Positions 33,319 to 41,982 of a stretch of 49,197 bases of DNA are shown here, in pieces. A model generated the notes under the pieces. That model was given only the letters and a program-made list of their open reading frames with translations. It ran no database searches and was not told the origin of the DNA. Numbering within the stretch: the first letter of the stretch is position 1; every line of letters begins with the position of its first letter. The position numbers were made by a program, and so were the translations under genes. Source of the DNA: Chitinophagaceae bacterium (GTDB lineage: Bacteria > Bacteroidota > Bacteroidia > Chitinophagales > Chitinophagaceae). The stretch is taken from assembly GCA_947447265.1 (NCBI GenBank), contig CANFKC010000038.1:1-49197 (forward strand), written 5' to 3'.

Positions 33319-34020
33319 ATGAAGAAGGTTCTGTATAAATTGTTTTTTGGTAGTCCTGCTTACAACATTCCGACAACGCATACCGCATATCAGAATTTCT
33401 CGTTGCATCTTAAGGGAATATGGAATAACGAAAAGCATAACGATGTCGGTTTCGAGAAAGTGTTAAGGCTGATGCTGGTGGCTATCCAGATAATTTTCCC
33501 CGGTATTCATATCCGGAATTACTTCGGAAAGAAAGGAATTATTATACGCAGTGTGGCCATTGAGTTTTATGTCTTGTTTAAAACTATTCTGCCACTTGTT
33601 TTTCTTTTTACTGATTTGTACCGGTACAAACTGGTCGTCTATATTTCGTTCTACCTGTTAACGGAGACTACCTGCTACGTTGCATCCCTCATCTTTGTTT
33701 CTGACATCTTTGTAAAACCACGCTCTTACCGGCGCAACATACTGATGCTGTTTTTTAACTACATTGAAATCAGCTTCAACTTTGCGATCATCTATGGCGG
33801 ACTTAGCTTACTGAATAATAAAGTACTCAGTGTGTGGGATCTCATTTATTTCAGCATCATTACTTCAACCGCAGTAGGATATGGGGATATGTACCCCGTT
33901 AGTAACCTGGGCAAAGTAGTGGTTTGTGTTCACGCGCTTATGATGGTTTCATTCATTGTATTGTTCCTCAATTTTTTCAGCTCGAAGGTAGAAGTGATAC
34001 ATACCAGCGACGAAAACTAA
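33319..34020 (+). CDS. Potassium-channel-like membrane protein (Ion_trans_2)
   Basis: 233 residues from ATG 33319. A cytoplasmic N-terminus (~85 residues) is followed by hydrophobic segments around 89-108, 110-130, 140-160, and then the pore module. Near residue 180 is 'IITSTAVGYGDMYPVS' with the K+ selectivity filter (AVGYGD, residues 185-190; the usual form is TVGYGD), then the inner helix 'VVVCVHALMMVSFIVLFLNFF'. It is probably an inner-membrane K+-selective channel, with no RCK/TrkA-N domain visible. Confidence 0.88.
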   Translation: MKKVLYKLFFGSPAYNIPTTHTAYQNFSLHLKGIWNNEKHNDVGFEKVLRLMLVAIQIIFPGIHIRNYFGKKGIIIRSVAIEFYVLFKTILPLVFLFTDLYRYKLVVYISFYLLTETTCYVASLIFVSDIFVKPRSYRRNILMLFFNYIEISFNFAIIYGGLSLLNNKVLSVWDLIYFSIITSTAVGYGDMYPVSNLGKVVVCVHALMMVSFIVLFLNFFSSKVEVIHTSDEN

Positions 34021-34146
34021 AGCACCAGATTGAGCATCTTTTTTCCCGAATAAAGAGAGACATATAGCAATAAATGCAACAATCTTGCTGCCGAATATGG
34101 CTTCTGCAATATGATTGTGGTCATTTACCAGCACAACAACCGTGGG

Positions 34147-34154
34147 TATGTTTG
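34147..34154 (+). promoter_or_regulatory. Bacteroidetes-type promoter (TATGTTTG)
   Basis: Perfect TAnnTTTG, with TTTA at 34124-34127 exactly 19 nt upstream as a near -33 element (consensus TTTG). 42 bp before the ATG at 34197. Confidence 0.6.
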
Positions 34155-34196
34155 TATGACAATTGACACTCAATTCGTTATTCAAAAAGCGTTTTT

Positions 34197-34730
34197 ATGA
34201 AACTGATCCAACGTTTATTATTTGTTTGCCTTACGCTGCTTACCATATCAGGTTTTGCGCAGCAAAAGAAGTTCACTTCTACCCAGGAAGCGGTTAGCTA
34301 CATTAATGACCAATGCAATAAATACTGGATAATGGAGAAGATGCCCGGTATAGCATCGCATGAAATAATGGTTTACCAGCATGGTTTTCAATTGTTCTTT
34401 AATGAGAAAACGATTTTTAAGGGGAAAATGAATGCGGCAGGTATTGAAGAAAATGAAGTGCATACCACACTTACAAGTATTAACCTGGAGCAGGCAAAAC
34501 GGGCTGGCAATGGAACAACAGTTGGCTTTTCCGGCACCAAGAAGAATATTGTAACGGTTTCCTACCATGGGTTTTCTCAGCTGAATAATAAGGGAGAGTT
34601 CAACAACACCTATGTATTGCCGCTCGACTATACCAACAGGGCCTTAATGCAAACAATTAACGACCTGAATGCAGCCGTAGATTATCTTTTAGCAGAATGC
34701 TACACAAAGGCGTGCAGGTTGAAAAACTGA
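34197..34730 (+). CDS. Secreted protein, paralog 1 of a local pair
   Basis: 177 residues from ATG 34197. Signal peptide (MKLIQRLLFVCLTLLTISGFAQ). The mature part aligns along its length with the protein at 36872: shared 'KKFTS', 'CNKYW', 'YQHGxQLFFNE', 'LDY', 'LxxAVDYLL'. Two Cys near the ends ('NDQCNKYW' and 'AECYTKAC') could form a disulphide. No known domain recognised; probably periplasmic. Own promoter at 34147-34154. Confidence 0.78.
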   Translation: MKLIQRLLFVCLTLLTISGFAQQKKFTSTQEAVSYINDQCNKYWIMEKMPGIASHEIMVYQHGFQLFFNEKTIFKGKMNAAGIEENEVHTTLTSINLEQAKRAGNGTTVGFSGTKKNIVTVSYHGFSQLNNKGEFNNTYVLPLDYTNRALMQTINDLNAAVDYLLAECYTKACRLKN

Positions 34731-34836
34731 TAGCGATGCTATATTCAAGATTATTAGAGAAAATACCAAAGCACTTCATGCATTTATTCGTCTATAAACA
34801 GGTAACGACGTAAATTACGTTTAAATTAAACCGTTT

Positions 34837-35568
34837 ATGGCAAAGTACCCATACCTGCTGATAGCCGTTTTTGTGTTGTTTGGCTGTAAAAAAACAACCA
34901 ATGTGACCAATAATGTTCCTATAACTAATCAACCCGGTTTTACAGTACAGGGGCTAGCTGAGATCAGGCTTTCCCGCATTAATACGTATGCAGAAATGTC
35001 CATGTCCGTTGTTTACCATGATTCCATACAGGAAAAAGTAACACTGGAATTTTCACCCTTACCCTCTGGTATAATTTTAGCTGACAATTGGACGAAATCG
35101 GGATATCCCACATTCAGTAACCGGTTGTTGTTTTTCGATTCCAATAGACTTGATCCGGCCATACCTGGTACTTACCCGATTACGCTTAATGCAACCGGAA
35201 GCCAGACAGGCCTGAAAAAATTCACTTTTAATATAATAGTTGACGATATTCAGTCTGTTAGCGGTCCTTACATTGGCATCTATTCCAACTGCTCTGCAAC
35301 AACGGTGCCTGTTTACCGCGATACAATAGAGCAGGATGCGAGCATAACCAATAAAGTCTGGTTGAAGAACTTTTGCAATACCGGAAAAAATGTAGCGGCC
35401 ATTTTTGAAAAGAACAATTCCGGCAGCATTGTTATATCTATTCCACCTCAAATAATTGATGGCATGTTTTTTTCAGGTTCCGGCACAACTCTAGCAATAT
35501 CAGCCAGCGGATACAAACTAAGGATAACTGCCCAGGTTAATTCAACGTGGAATACCATTAATATGTAA
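34837..35568 (+). CDS. Lipoprotein of unknown function
   Basis: 243 residues from ATG 34837. Lipoprotein signal peptide with lipobox FGC ('LLIAVFVLFGCKKTT'; Cys at 17). The mature part is a beta-rich domain with 'FTVQGLAEIRLSR', 'VTLEFSPLPSGI', 'IPGTYPITLNATGSQTGLKKF', recalling Ig-like or cadherin-like strands. A truncated relative starts 19 bp after its stop. No family recognised. Confidence 0.75.
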   Translation: MAKYPYLLIAVFVLFGCKKTTNVTNNVPITNQPGFTVQGLAEIRLSRINTYAEMSMSVVYHDSIQEKVTLEFSPLPSGIILADNWTKSGYPTFSNRLLFFDSNRLDPAIPGTYPITLNATGSQTGLKKFTFNIIVDDIQSVSGPYIGIYSNCSATTVPVYRDTIEQDASITNKVWLKNFCNTGKNVAAIFEKNNSGSIVISIPPQIIDGMFFSGSGTTLAISASGYKLRITAQVNSTWNTINM

Positions 35569-35586
35569 GACGCCAAACAACCAGAA

Positions 35587-35799
35587 ATGAAAAATCTGCT
35601 ACTGGGTTGTGTCTTATTTTTGGTATTTACGCAATGTAAAAAGACGACGACAACCAATAATTATATCACTACTGAGCACTATGAGGCCTGGACGATCGAG
35701 GGCCTGCAAAATATTACGCTCTCCGCACGCAGTACGAGTGTTGGCCTTGATGTATCCATTAACCCAGATTTTGCAATTGAATGGCCAATATTAAATTAG
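35587..35799 (+). pseudogene. Truncated copy of the upstream lipoprotein
   Basis: 70 codons from ATG 35587. 'MKNLLLGCVLFLVFTQCKKTTTTN' is a lipoprotein signal with the same CKKT start as the upstream gene, and 'WTIEGLQNITLSARSTSVGLDVSI' parallels its 'FTVQGLAEIRLSRINTYAEMSMSV' (each quoted in part). After ~65 residues the frame ends; the last ~170 residues of the full form are missing and the minus-strand CHAD gene begins at the next base. It looks like a tandem duplicate cut by a deletion. It may still make a short lipoprotein. Confidence 0.65.
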
Positions 35800-36603
35800 C
35801 TAATTGATTATCAATGTTAGCACCTGCCGGGCCGAATTGATAAGCTCTTTTTTCTGATGAAGTAAATGGGCAACTTCTTCGCTACAATGCACCGTTAATT
35901 CCTTTCGCTTTTTCCCTTCGGCCATGCTCTGGCTGTAGCTATTAAGCTGCGCCAATCTTATCCGCCCATCGTTATACTTACCTATATCTGTTGCTAACTG
36001 AGCTATTTGCTTTACGGGCCATTGTTTCACCAACTGCTTACCTTCGGGCCATTCCTCTTTCGCAATATCCATTACATACAGCATATCTTTCAGCTGCTTT
36101 CGCAGTTCATGTATGCGCGCATCAGTGAGCATCACGTCGCGGCATATTTTCCGTATCGCTTGTATTTTACTTACCAGGTAGCTGGCTAAAATAGCAACAG
36201 AAAAGTCATCCTGCACTATGCCGTCGTACCGTGTTTTAAAGCGTTCCAGCTTTTTAGGCGAGTAGTTTTCGCACCATTTCTTCTTTTGCTTTTTTATGTT
36301 CTTGTTCAGGATTTCCAGGTATGCAGGCAGGGCTAATTGCTGCTTTGTAAGCGTAGCTAACTGCAAATGGCTATCGCGCATTTTGCCGAGTATTTTATAT
36401 AAGCGCTTCACGTGCCGGGATATTTTCAACCCTTTTTGCCCGGAGATTATTTTTAAAAGGCGGATAAACGCCCTGAGTGACTTAAGCTGCACCCTGAATT
36501 TATGAATGTCTTCTTCTTTAAAATTTTCATGAATAGCCGTGCAGACCTCCGCCATTTTTGTAGCTTTTTTCTGGAGTATGCTTTTAACTTTTGCCGGCTT
36601 CAT
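35800..36603 (-). CDS. CHAD domain protein
   Basis: 267 residues from ATG 36603. A helical CHAD (conserved His alpha-helical) domain fills the protein: first repeat 'IHKFRVQLKSLRAFIRLLK' with 'RHVKRLYKILGKMRDSHLQ', second 'ARIHELRKQLKDMLYVMDI' with 'LATDIGKYNDGRIRLAQL'. Very basic. CHAD domains bind polyphosphate. It lacks the CYTH (ThTPase-like) domain often fused to or next to CHAD. Its stop codon abuts that of the truncated lipoprotein with no bases between. Confidence 0.88.
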   Translation of the reverse strand: MKPAKVKSILQKKATKMAEVCTAIHENFKEEDIHKFRVQLKSLRAFIRLLKIISGQKGLKISRHVKRLYKILGKMRDSHLQLATLTKQQLALPAYLEILNKNIKKQKKKWCENYSPKKLERFKTRYDGIVQDDFSVAILASYLVSKIQAIRKICRDVMLTDARIHELRKQLKDMLYVMDIAKEEWPEGKQLVKQWPVKQIAQLATDIGKYNDGRIRLAQLNSYSQSMAEGKKRKELTVHCSEEVAHLLHQKKELINSARQVLTLIIN

Positions 36604-36871
36604 GTCAGTGTTATTAGTATAGCAAGTTACGGGTTTTTACACTGTAGATGCAGCACCAATAACCCAGGGTACTGCATTGTGGCCCTTATAGCTGCGCTGC
36701 ATTAAAATGCAGCCGATATTACTTACGCAATGCACGCGACACGCTGGCAAATAATTGTTGACCCATACTGCTAACACAGAAATGAAACTTAGCCCAGCCC
36801 ATTTACGTACTTCATCTGTTAACCATCAATGCAACCTGTATTGGTGGTATTGATAAGTAAAAAACTACTCC

Positions 36872-37414
36872 ATGAAAACATTCCTCACTTCCGTAATTGC
36901 CTTGCTGTTGCTTGGTGCCGGTACCACAAAAGCGCAGGATAAAAAATTTACTTCCAGTGCAGCCGCAACAAAATTCATTAACGAGATCTGCAACAAATAC
37001 TGGCTTATTAATACTAAACAAGATGATATATCGCGCGAAATAACTGTTTACCAGCACGGTTGCCAGTTGTTCTTTAATGAGCGGAGTGTGATGCGCTCTA
37101 AAACGGAGCCAGAAGGTGGCGAAGCTTATAATACCCTCATCAGCGTTAACCTGAGGAAAGTAAAACAAATCGGTAATTATAACATGATTGAGTTTGCCGG
37201 TGGCAGGAAAGACATAGTAACCCTCAATACCCGCGGTAATGCGCAATTTAATGCCAAGGGCGAATACAGCAGCCGCTACCGAGTAGCGCTTGACTATGCA
37301 AACCCCGTACTTAAAAATACCCTTTACGACTTAACAACTGCTGTTGACTACCTGCTAAAACAATGCCATGGCAAGGCAGTTAAAAAAGGCAAAAAGAAAG
37401 TGCACCACAAATAG
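36872..37414 (+). CDS. Secreted protein, paralog 2 of a local pair
   Basis: 180 residues from ATG 36872. Signal peptide (MKTFLTSVIALLLLGAGTTKAQ), then a mature part homologous to the protein at 34197 ('KKFTSSAAATKFINEICNKYW', quoted in part; 'ITVYQHGCQLFFNE'; 'LDYANPVLKNTLYDLTTAVDYLL'). The tail is basic (KKGKKKVHHK) and absent in the paralog. Unknown family. The 268-bp gap before it holds no gene. Confidence 0.78.
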   Translation: MKTFLTSVIALLLLGAGTTKAQDKKFTSSAAATKFINEICNKYWLINTKQDDISREITVYQHGCQLFFNERSVMRSKTEPEGGEAYNTLISVNLRKVKQIGNYNMIEFAGGRKDIVTLNTRGNAQFNAKGEYSSRYRVALDYANPVLKNTLYDLTTAVDYLLKQCHGKAVKKGKKKVHHK

Positions 37415-37505
37415 CGCACGATTCAGGCGAAGTCAAAAGAGAAAAGTCAAAACCCAAAAGTGAAAAATGTATTCCATTAACGGACAATTTCAGCTTGACT
37501 CATCA

Positions 37506-37754
37506 CTAGTTTCTCTGCCTACCTAATACGTTTGCTTCACGGATAAGGAGCGGAGCGCCTGAGCGCGTACCCCTGCCAATTAATTCGGCCTTCGATACTA
37601 CCATTAGCGGACCAAAGTCGCTTAGCGACACTTCCTTTTTTGTTTTCAGTGCATCGACCATTATTTTCCTGAATGCATCTATTATGCTGTTCGCATCATC
37701 GTGCGAAATGCCGGCACTCGCTGCCATCCTGCCTATGAGGTCTACCTTATTCAT
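37506..37754 (-). CDS. Divergent HU/IHF-family DNA-binding protein
   Basis: 82 residues from ATG 37754; a longer reading from 37784 adds ten residues before the typical MNKxDLI start. The dimerisation half is canonical: 'MNKVDLIGRMAASAGISHDDANSIIDAF' (positions 1-28, in part) and 'VSLSDFGPLMVV'. The DNA-binding arm and C-terminal helix are unusual: instead of 'RxGRNPxTGExIxI...FKxGKxLK' the sequence reads 'GRGTRSGAPLLIREANVLGRQ'. It may have changed or reduced DNA binding. Function is probably nucleoid-related. Confidence 0.8.
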   Translation of the reverse strand: MNKVDLIGRMAASAGISHDDANSIIDAFRKIMVDALKTKKEVSLSDFGPLMVVSKAELIGRGTRSGAPLLIREANVLGRQRN

Positions 37755-38003
37755 ACCTAAAAATTTCCGGGTCAAAAATTTCAAATTGCTTTTACAACCG
37801 CTTTTATGGTGGTGCGTATTGGTTTAATTGCACCGCATGTTAGCTGATTTTGTAAAAAAATTGTAAAAGTTGTTATCGGTTGAAGGTATGTTGGGGTAAA
37901 AAAATTTGTTATATAAAAAGATAAAGTGTAATCAACTGATAGTTAATATGTCTTAGAAATGTCATTTTATCAGTTATATAGTAGCGTTTTATTGTATTTG
38001 TGA

Positions 38004-38066
38004 GACCTCATCCCCTGCCCTTCTCCTTTGGAGAAGGGCAGGGGATGAGGTCTGCGCCGTGGCGCA
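38004..38066. repeat. Long perfect palindrome plus adjacent hairpin (REP-like)
   Basis: A 23-bp perfect stem with a 3-nt loop (38004-38026 and 38030-38052; core CCCCTGCCCTTCTCC), followed at once by the hairpin TGCGCC-GT-GGCGCA (38053-38066). In the 558-bp gap 37785-38342; the part 37785-38003 is AT-rich and shows no gene. This type of extreme palindrome is a dispersed repeat in Bacteroidota (recall). Confidence 0.8.
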
Positions 38067-38210
38067 GGTGTGCTGGGAGAGTGATTCTATCTATTGCGTA
38101 TGCTGGTGCAGGTTTTTTGAAATCTTTTCCGACTACGTTATTGATTGAACGGGATAGCCAATATCAAAAAAGGTAACTATCATCCCACAAAAACCATCGT
38201 TTTCGTAATC

Positions 38211-38227
38211 CCCCTCCTCCGGAGGGG
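38211..38227. repeat. Short GC hairpin (CCCCTCC/GGAGGGG)
   Basis: 7-bp stem with TCC loop, followed by 'CCAGGGGATATTTTTTT'. The T-run makes it a possible terminator for plus-strand transcription coming from the palindrome side; it also shares the CCCC...GGGGA composition of the repeat at 38004. Confidence 0.5.
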
Positions 38228-38311
38228 CCAGGGGATATTTTTTTCTGTTGGCATAGGGGTATCTCCTTTCTGAGTTGTCTTGTATGGGATGTAAGCATCC
38301 GCAGGAACAAT

Positions 38312-38319
38312 TACATTTG
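38312..38319 (+). promoter_or_regulatory. Bacteroidetes -7 box (TACATTTG) for sigma operon
   Basis: Perfect TAnnTTTG, 23 nt before the sigma factor ATG at 38343. No clear -33 element at the usual spacing. Confidence 0.6.
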
Positions 38320-38342
38320 ACTTTAGATACCAAACCAACACC

Positions 38343-38906
38343 ATGGAAATGGATACCGGGGCCAAAGCACGGCACATAGAAAGTATTGCCAACTATGAGC
38401 ATGCTTTTAAAACCAACTTTAAGGGGCTGCATGCCTATGCCTATACCCTGATAAAAGACGATGTGATGGCGGAGGAAATGGTGCAGAATGTCTTCTATAA
38501 ATTATGGAAGAACCGGGAAAGTATACAGATTACCGAATCCCTCACCGCATACCTCTACAGGTCGGTATACCACGAAAGCCTTAATTATCTGAAGCATCTG
38601 AAAGTAAAAGCAGCCTATCAAACTTATGCAGCCAGGAATATGGAAACGGCGAACAATTCGACAGAAAGAATAAAACTGCGCGACCTGCAGGCAAAACTGG
38701 ATGTGGCACTTAAAGAATTGCCAGAACAATGCCGGACGATTTTCCAGATGAGCCGGTTTGAGGAACTGAAGTATATGGAAATTGCGGAACGGCTCGGCCT
38801 ATCGATTAAAACCGTAGAAAACCAGATGGGTAAAGCGCTGAAGCTGCTGCGCCTGAAACTGGTCGACTTTCTACCTGCCATTCTTCTTTTATTGCTTAAC
38901 ATTTAA
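38343..38906 (+). CDS. ECF RNA polymerase sigma factor (Bacteroidetes family 1)
   Basis: 187 residues from ATG 38343. Region 2 (about 20-90): 'YEHAFKTNFKGLHAYAYTLI', 'AEEMVQNVFYKLWKNRE', 'LTAYLYRSVYHESLNYLK'. Region 4 (about 115-170): 'LKELPEQCRTIFQMSRFEEL' and helix-turn-helix 'MEIAERLGLSIKTVENQMGKAL'. This matches the Bacteroidetes sigma-70 family 1 that pairs with FecR anti-sigma factors. The FecR gene follows after 10 bp. It should direct transcription of the cassette and perhaps other surface genes. Confidence 0.95.
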   Translation: MEMDTGAKARHIESIANYEHAFKTNFKGLHAYAYTLIKDDVMAEEMVQNVFYKLWKNRESIQITESLTAYLYRSVYHESLNYLKHLKVKAAYQTYAARNMETANNSTERIKLRDLQAKLDVALKELPEQCRTIFQMSRFEELKYMEIAERLGLSIKTVENQMGKALKLLRLKLVDFLPAILLLLLNI

Positions 38907-38916
38907 CACAGCAACC

Positions 38917-39903
38917 GTGAATAGAAATTCAAATAACGCCAACGACGACCTACTGGTCAAATATATGCTGGGAGAAGCCACCGGTGCTGAACAAAAAGAG
39001 GTTCAGGATTGGATGGCGGCCGACCCCAACAACCAAAAATATTTTGAGGATTTTAAACTGATATGGGACCAGAGCAAAGACCTAGCCGGCACATCGGATA
39101 TAGATGAAAATGAAGCGTGGCAACGCTTTACCCAACGGGTAGCAAAAGAGGAGGCTGATGCACCATCCACAAGGATAATACCACTACAACGAACTAACTG
39201 GATGCGGGCAGCCGCAATACTTCTAATACTGGCAATTGCCGGTGGTATTGCCAATTACCTTACAGGAAATACCGGAATGGAAATGCGCACAGCAAGATCT
39301 GGCGCCACACCTGTAACTGACACCCTACCCGATGGGTCAATTATAGTACTGAATAAAAATTCTACGCTTACCTACCCTTCAAAATTCACCGGCAGCACCA
39401 GAAAGGTAACACTAGAAGGAGAGGCATTTTTCAGCGTTGTACACAATAAGGCCCAGCCATTTATTATTGATGCTAACAATGCCGCTATAACCGTTGTCGG
39501 CACTACATTCAATGTAAAAACCACAGCCGCCAAAACCGAAGTAATTGTAGAAACAGGTATTGTTGAAGTAGCAAAAAAACAAAATGCCATAAGGGTAATA
39601 CATAACCAGAAAGCAATTGTAACTTACGAGAAGCCGGCACCTGAAATGGAGCGCAACACGGATATGCTGTATAACTACTACCGTACGAAAGAATTTGTTT
39701 GCGATGGCACACCGCTCTGGAAACTGGTGGAAACATTGAATGAAGCTTTCGATGTGCACATCAGCATAGCTAACACAGCCGCGCGGAACTTGCCGCTAAC
39801 AGTAACGTTTCGGGATGAGCCAGAAGATGAAATGCTGAAGGTAGTTTGTGCAACACTAAATTTGCAACAGGAAAAGAAGGGCAACACCATTATTCTAAAA
39901 TAA
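38917..39903 (+). CDS. FecR-family anti-sigma factor
   Basis: 328 residues from GTG 38917. Cytoplasmic N-terminal anti-sigma part ('DDLLVKYMLGEATGAEQKEVQ'-like opening, 'FEDFKLIWDQSK'), one membrane helix near 90-110 ('AAAILLILAIAGGIANYL'), periplasmic FecR domain (about 120-225: 'LPDGSIIVLNKNSTLTYPSKF', 'LEGEAFFSVVHNKAQPFII', 'VVGTTFNVKTT') and a DUF4974 domain at the end ('PLWKLVETLNEAFDVHISIA', 'LTVTFRDEPEDEMLKVVCATL'). It holds the ECF factor and receives a signal from the STN domain of the next gene. Spacing: 12 bp to that gene. Confidence 0.94.
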   Translation: MNRNSNNANDDLLVKYMLGEATGAEQKEVQDWMAADPNNQKYFEDFKLIWDQSKDLAGTSDIDENEAWQRFTQRVAKEEADAPSTRIIPLQRTNWMRAAAILLILAIAGGIANYLTGNTGMEMRTARSGATPVTDTLPDGSIIVLNKNSTLTYPSKFTGSTRKVTLEGEAFFSVVHNKAQPFIIDANNAAITVVGTTFNVKTTAAKTEVIVETGIVEVAKKQNAIRVIHNQKAIVTYEKPAPEMERNTDMLYNYYRTKEFVCDGTPLWKLVETLNEAFDVHISIANTAARNLPLTVTFRDEPEDEMLKVVCATLNLQQEKKGNTIILK

Positions 39904-39915
39904 CGCGACAGCTTC

Positions 39916-41730
39916 ATGAAGCTATTCTATAAATGCCTTTTGACGCTTTTTATATTGCTGCCTGTGTGCCTGATGCACACGGGCAGTTATGCGCAAACGT
40001 TATTAGGCAAAACAGTAACTATTGACGTAAAGAAGCAACCGTTACGCGACGTATTGCTGATGATGGGCAAACAACGCGATCTCAGCTTTTCTTATAACAG
40101 CAACAGCATACCGAACGACAGCCTGGTAACACTTGCCGCCCACAATAAAACTATACAGCAGGTGCTAGACCTTCTGCTGGGCGAAAGATGCCAATACCGG
40201 GAAACCGAAAACCACATTATTATCTTACCCGCGGAAAAAGAAAAATGGTTTACCATAAGCGGTTACCTGGTAGATGGCATAACAGGCGAAAAAGTGCCCG
40301 AAGCAAGTGTGTTTGAAGAGCAACAGCTTGTAGCCACGCTTAGTGATGCGCAGGGGTTTTTCAAATTGCGGATACGCGACCACGACAAATACGCATCGGC
40401 AAGAATAAGGGTGAGCAAGGGCTTTTACCGCGATACCGTTATTACGACAGGCCAGGGGTATGACCAGCAATTACAAATAACTTTCAACCCGGAAGACTAT
40501 ACGCTGCCGGGCATTGAAATAACCCCCTATGCTTCCGTGGAAAGGTCGTGGTTCGGTCGACATTTTTTTTCGTCAAAACTGCGTAAACAGAGTGCTAACC
40601 TCACGCGGTTCTTTGTTGACAAACCCATTCAGTTTTCATTTGTACCTGGCGTAGGTACGCACGGAAAACTCAGCAGCCAGGTAACCAATAAATTCTCGTT
40701 CAACGTATTGGGCGGCTACACGGCAGGCGTAGAAGGCTTTGAATTAGGTGGCCTTTTCAACATCAATAAAAAGGATGCCAAGTATGTGCAGATAGCCGGC
40801 ATATCGAACCTCGTAAGCGGCAATGCCCAAGGGCTGCAGATTGGGGGAATGGTAAATAATGTAGGTGGCTCATCAAGCGGCCTGCAGATTTCTGGCATTG
40901 TGGGCCGTGTTAAGAAAAACATGAACGGACTTAGTATTGCCGGAATATCCGGACATGTAGGCGGCAACATGAAGGGCATGCAGATAGCTGGTATTGCCAA
41001 TTTTGTACGCAGCAAAGACACTGCGCAAAACAATGATAAACCAGCGCCCGATAGTGTGAGGGGTGTGCAGATAGCTGGCATTATGAACATAGCCGAAGCC
41101 AATACCGAAGGTGTGCAGGTAGCGGGCATCGTGAATTTATGCAGGGGCAATATTAACGGTGTGCAGGTTAGCGGTATTGTAAATAAAGCACGTCGGTTAA
41201 GTGGTATGCAGATAGGCATTATTAACATAGCCGACACGGTTGATGGGTATGCCCTCGGCTTCCTGAACATTGTCAGGAAGGGGTACCATAAAATAAGTAT
41301 CTACAGCACAGAGTCATTCGCCATTAATGCAGCCTATAAGGCGGGCAATAGAAAATTGTATAGCGTGCTGTCGTTCAGCACAGCGGTTGCGGCCGGTAAA
41401 AAGGCTTATGCCTATGGTTATGGCATAGGCAACGAAGCTAGCCTGGGAAATCGTTTCGCACTGTGTTCAGAAGTTACGGCAAATAATGTTTACATGGGCA
41501 GCGCTGAGCAGTCGCCCATTTTCATAAGGTTGCAAAGCTCGCTCAATTTTAAAACCGGCAAGAAAGTGGCGATGTATGCGGGACCTGCATTTACGCTATG
41601 CCCCGTTGTACAAACAGCTACTGCAGAAGGCTACGCATCCGGTATACCGAAGGGTGCATTAAGTCCGTTTAAAATTGGCTTACGCACTGCCGGCTGGTTG
41701 GGTTGGCAGGTAGGCGTTTCTATATTTTAG
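39916..41730 (+). CDS. STN / carboxypeptidase-regulatory-like / LA_2272-type repeat outer-membrane protein
   Basis: 604 residues from ATG 39916. Signal peptide ending SYAQ (27). STN domain about 30-105 ('VTIDVKKQPLRDVLLMMG', 'LSFSYNSNSI', 'VLDLLLGERCQYRETENHII'), as in TonB receptors and secretins. Carboxypeptidase-regulatory-like domain about 112-195 ('TISGYLVDGITGEKVPEASV'). Residues about 270-455 contain some eleven repeats of period 15-16 of the form 'GxQIAGIxN' (at 306, 322, 338, 354, then 383, 399, 415, 430, 444), resembling LA_2272-family surface repeats. The last ~150 residues look like beta-strands ending in 'GWQVGVSIF'. No TonB plug or SusC-type barrel is present. With sigma and FecR directly upstream, the STN domain probably talks to FecR. 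Confidence 0.82.
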   Translation: MKLFYKCLLTLFILLPVCLMHTGSYAQTLLGKTVTIDVKKQPLRDVLLMMGKQRDLSFSYNSNSIPNDSLVTLAAHNKTIQQVLDLLLGERCQYRETENHIIILPAEKEKWFTISGYLVDGITGEKVPEASVFEEQQLVATLSDAQGFFKLRIRDHDKYASARIRVSKGFYRDTVITTGQGYDQQLQITFNPEDYTLPGIEITPYASVERSWFGRHFFSSKLRKQSANLTRFFVDKPIQFSFVPGVGTHGKLSSQVTNKFSFNVLGGYTAGVEGFELGGLFNINKKDAKYVQIAGISNLVSGNAQGLQIGGMVNNVGGSSSGLQISGIVGRVKKNMNGLSIAGISGHVGGNMKGMQIAGIANFVRSKDTAQNNDKPAPDSVRGVQIAGIMNIAEANTEGVQVAGIVNLCRGNINGVQVSGIVNKARRLSGMQIGIINIADTVDGYALGFLNIVRKGYHKISIYSTESFAINAAYKAGNRKLYSVLSFSTAVAAGKKAYAYGYGIGNEASLGNRFALCSEVTANNVYMGSAEQSPIFIRLQSSLNFKTGKKVAMYAGPAFTLCPVVQTATAEGYASGIPKGALSPFKIGLRTAGWLGWQVGVSIF

Positions 41731-41760
41731 TGTTGCCTAAATATTACTTGTCATTTTACA

Positions 41761-41897
41761 GGCGTTACAAACGCCGTTCCGGGGCATCCTCGTTGCAAAC
41801 GAGGACGAGTGCAGACTAGTGTGGATTAAAAACAATTCTCTTTACTGGCGTTACAAACGCCGTTCCGGGGCATCCTCGTTACAAACGAGGACGAGTG
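41761..41897. repeat. Direct pair of a two-hairpin repeat
   Basis: Two 51-bp copies (41761-41811 and 41847-41897) that differ at one base. Each holds GGCGTT-ACA-AACGCC and CCTCGTT-RCA-AACGAGG. They lie in the 252-bp gap between the two repeat-barrel genes, separated by a 35-bp spacer. Similar elements are dispersed in related genomes (recall). Confidence 0.85.
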
Positions 41898-41982
41898 TGG
41901 GCCTTCAAAATATTTTGTAGTTTTTCGTATTGCTGATAGGGGTAAATACTTGCTGTGTTGTCTTACTCTAAACGCAGTAATC

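Noticed and set aside
41950-41982. Earlier start for the second repeat-barrel protein
   Set aside because: Adding eleven residues upstream of MTSKFPVLL would disturb a clear signal peptide; ATG 41983 is better.
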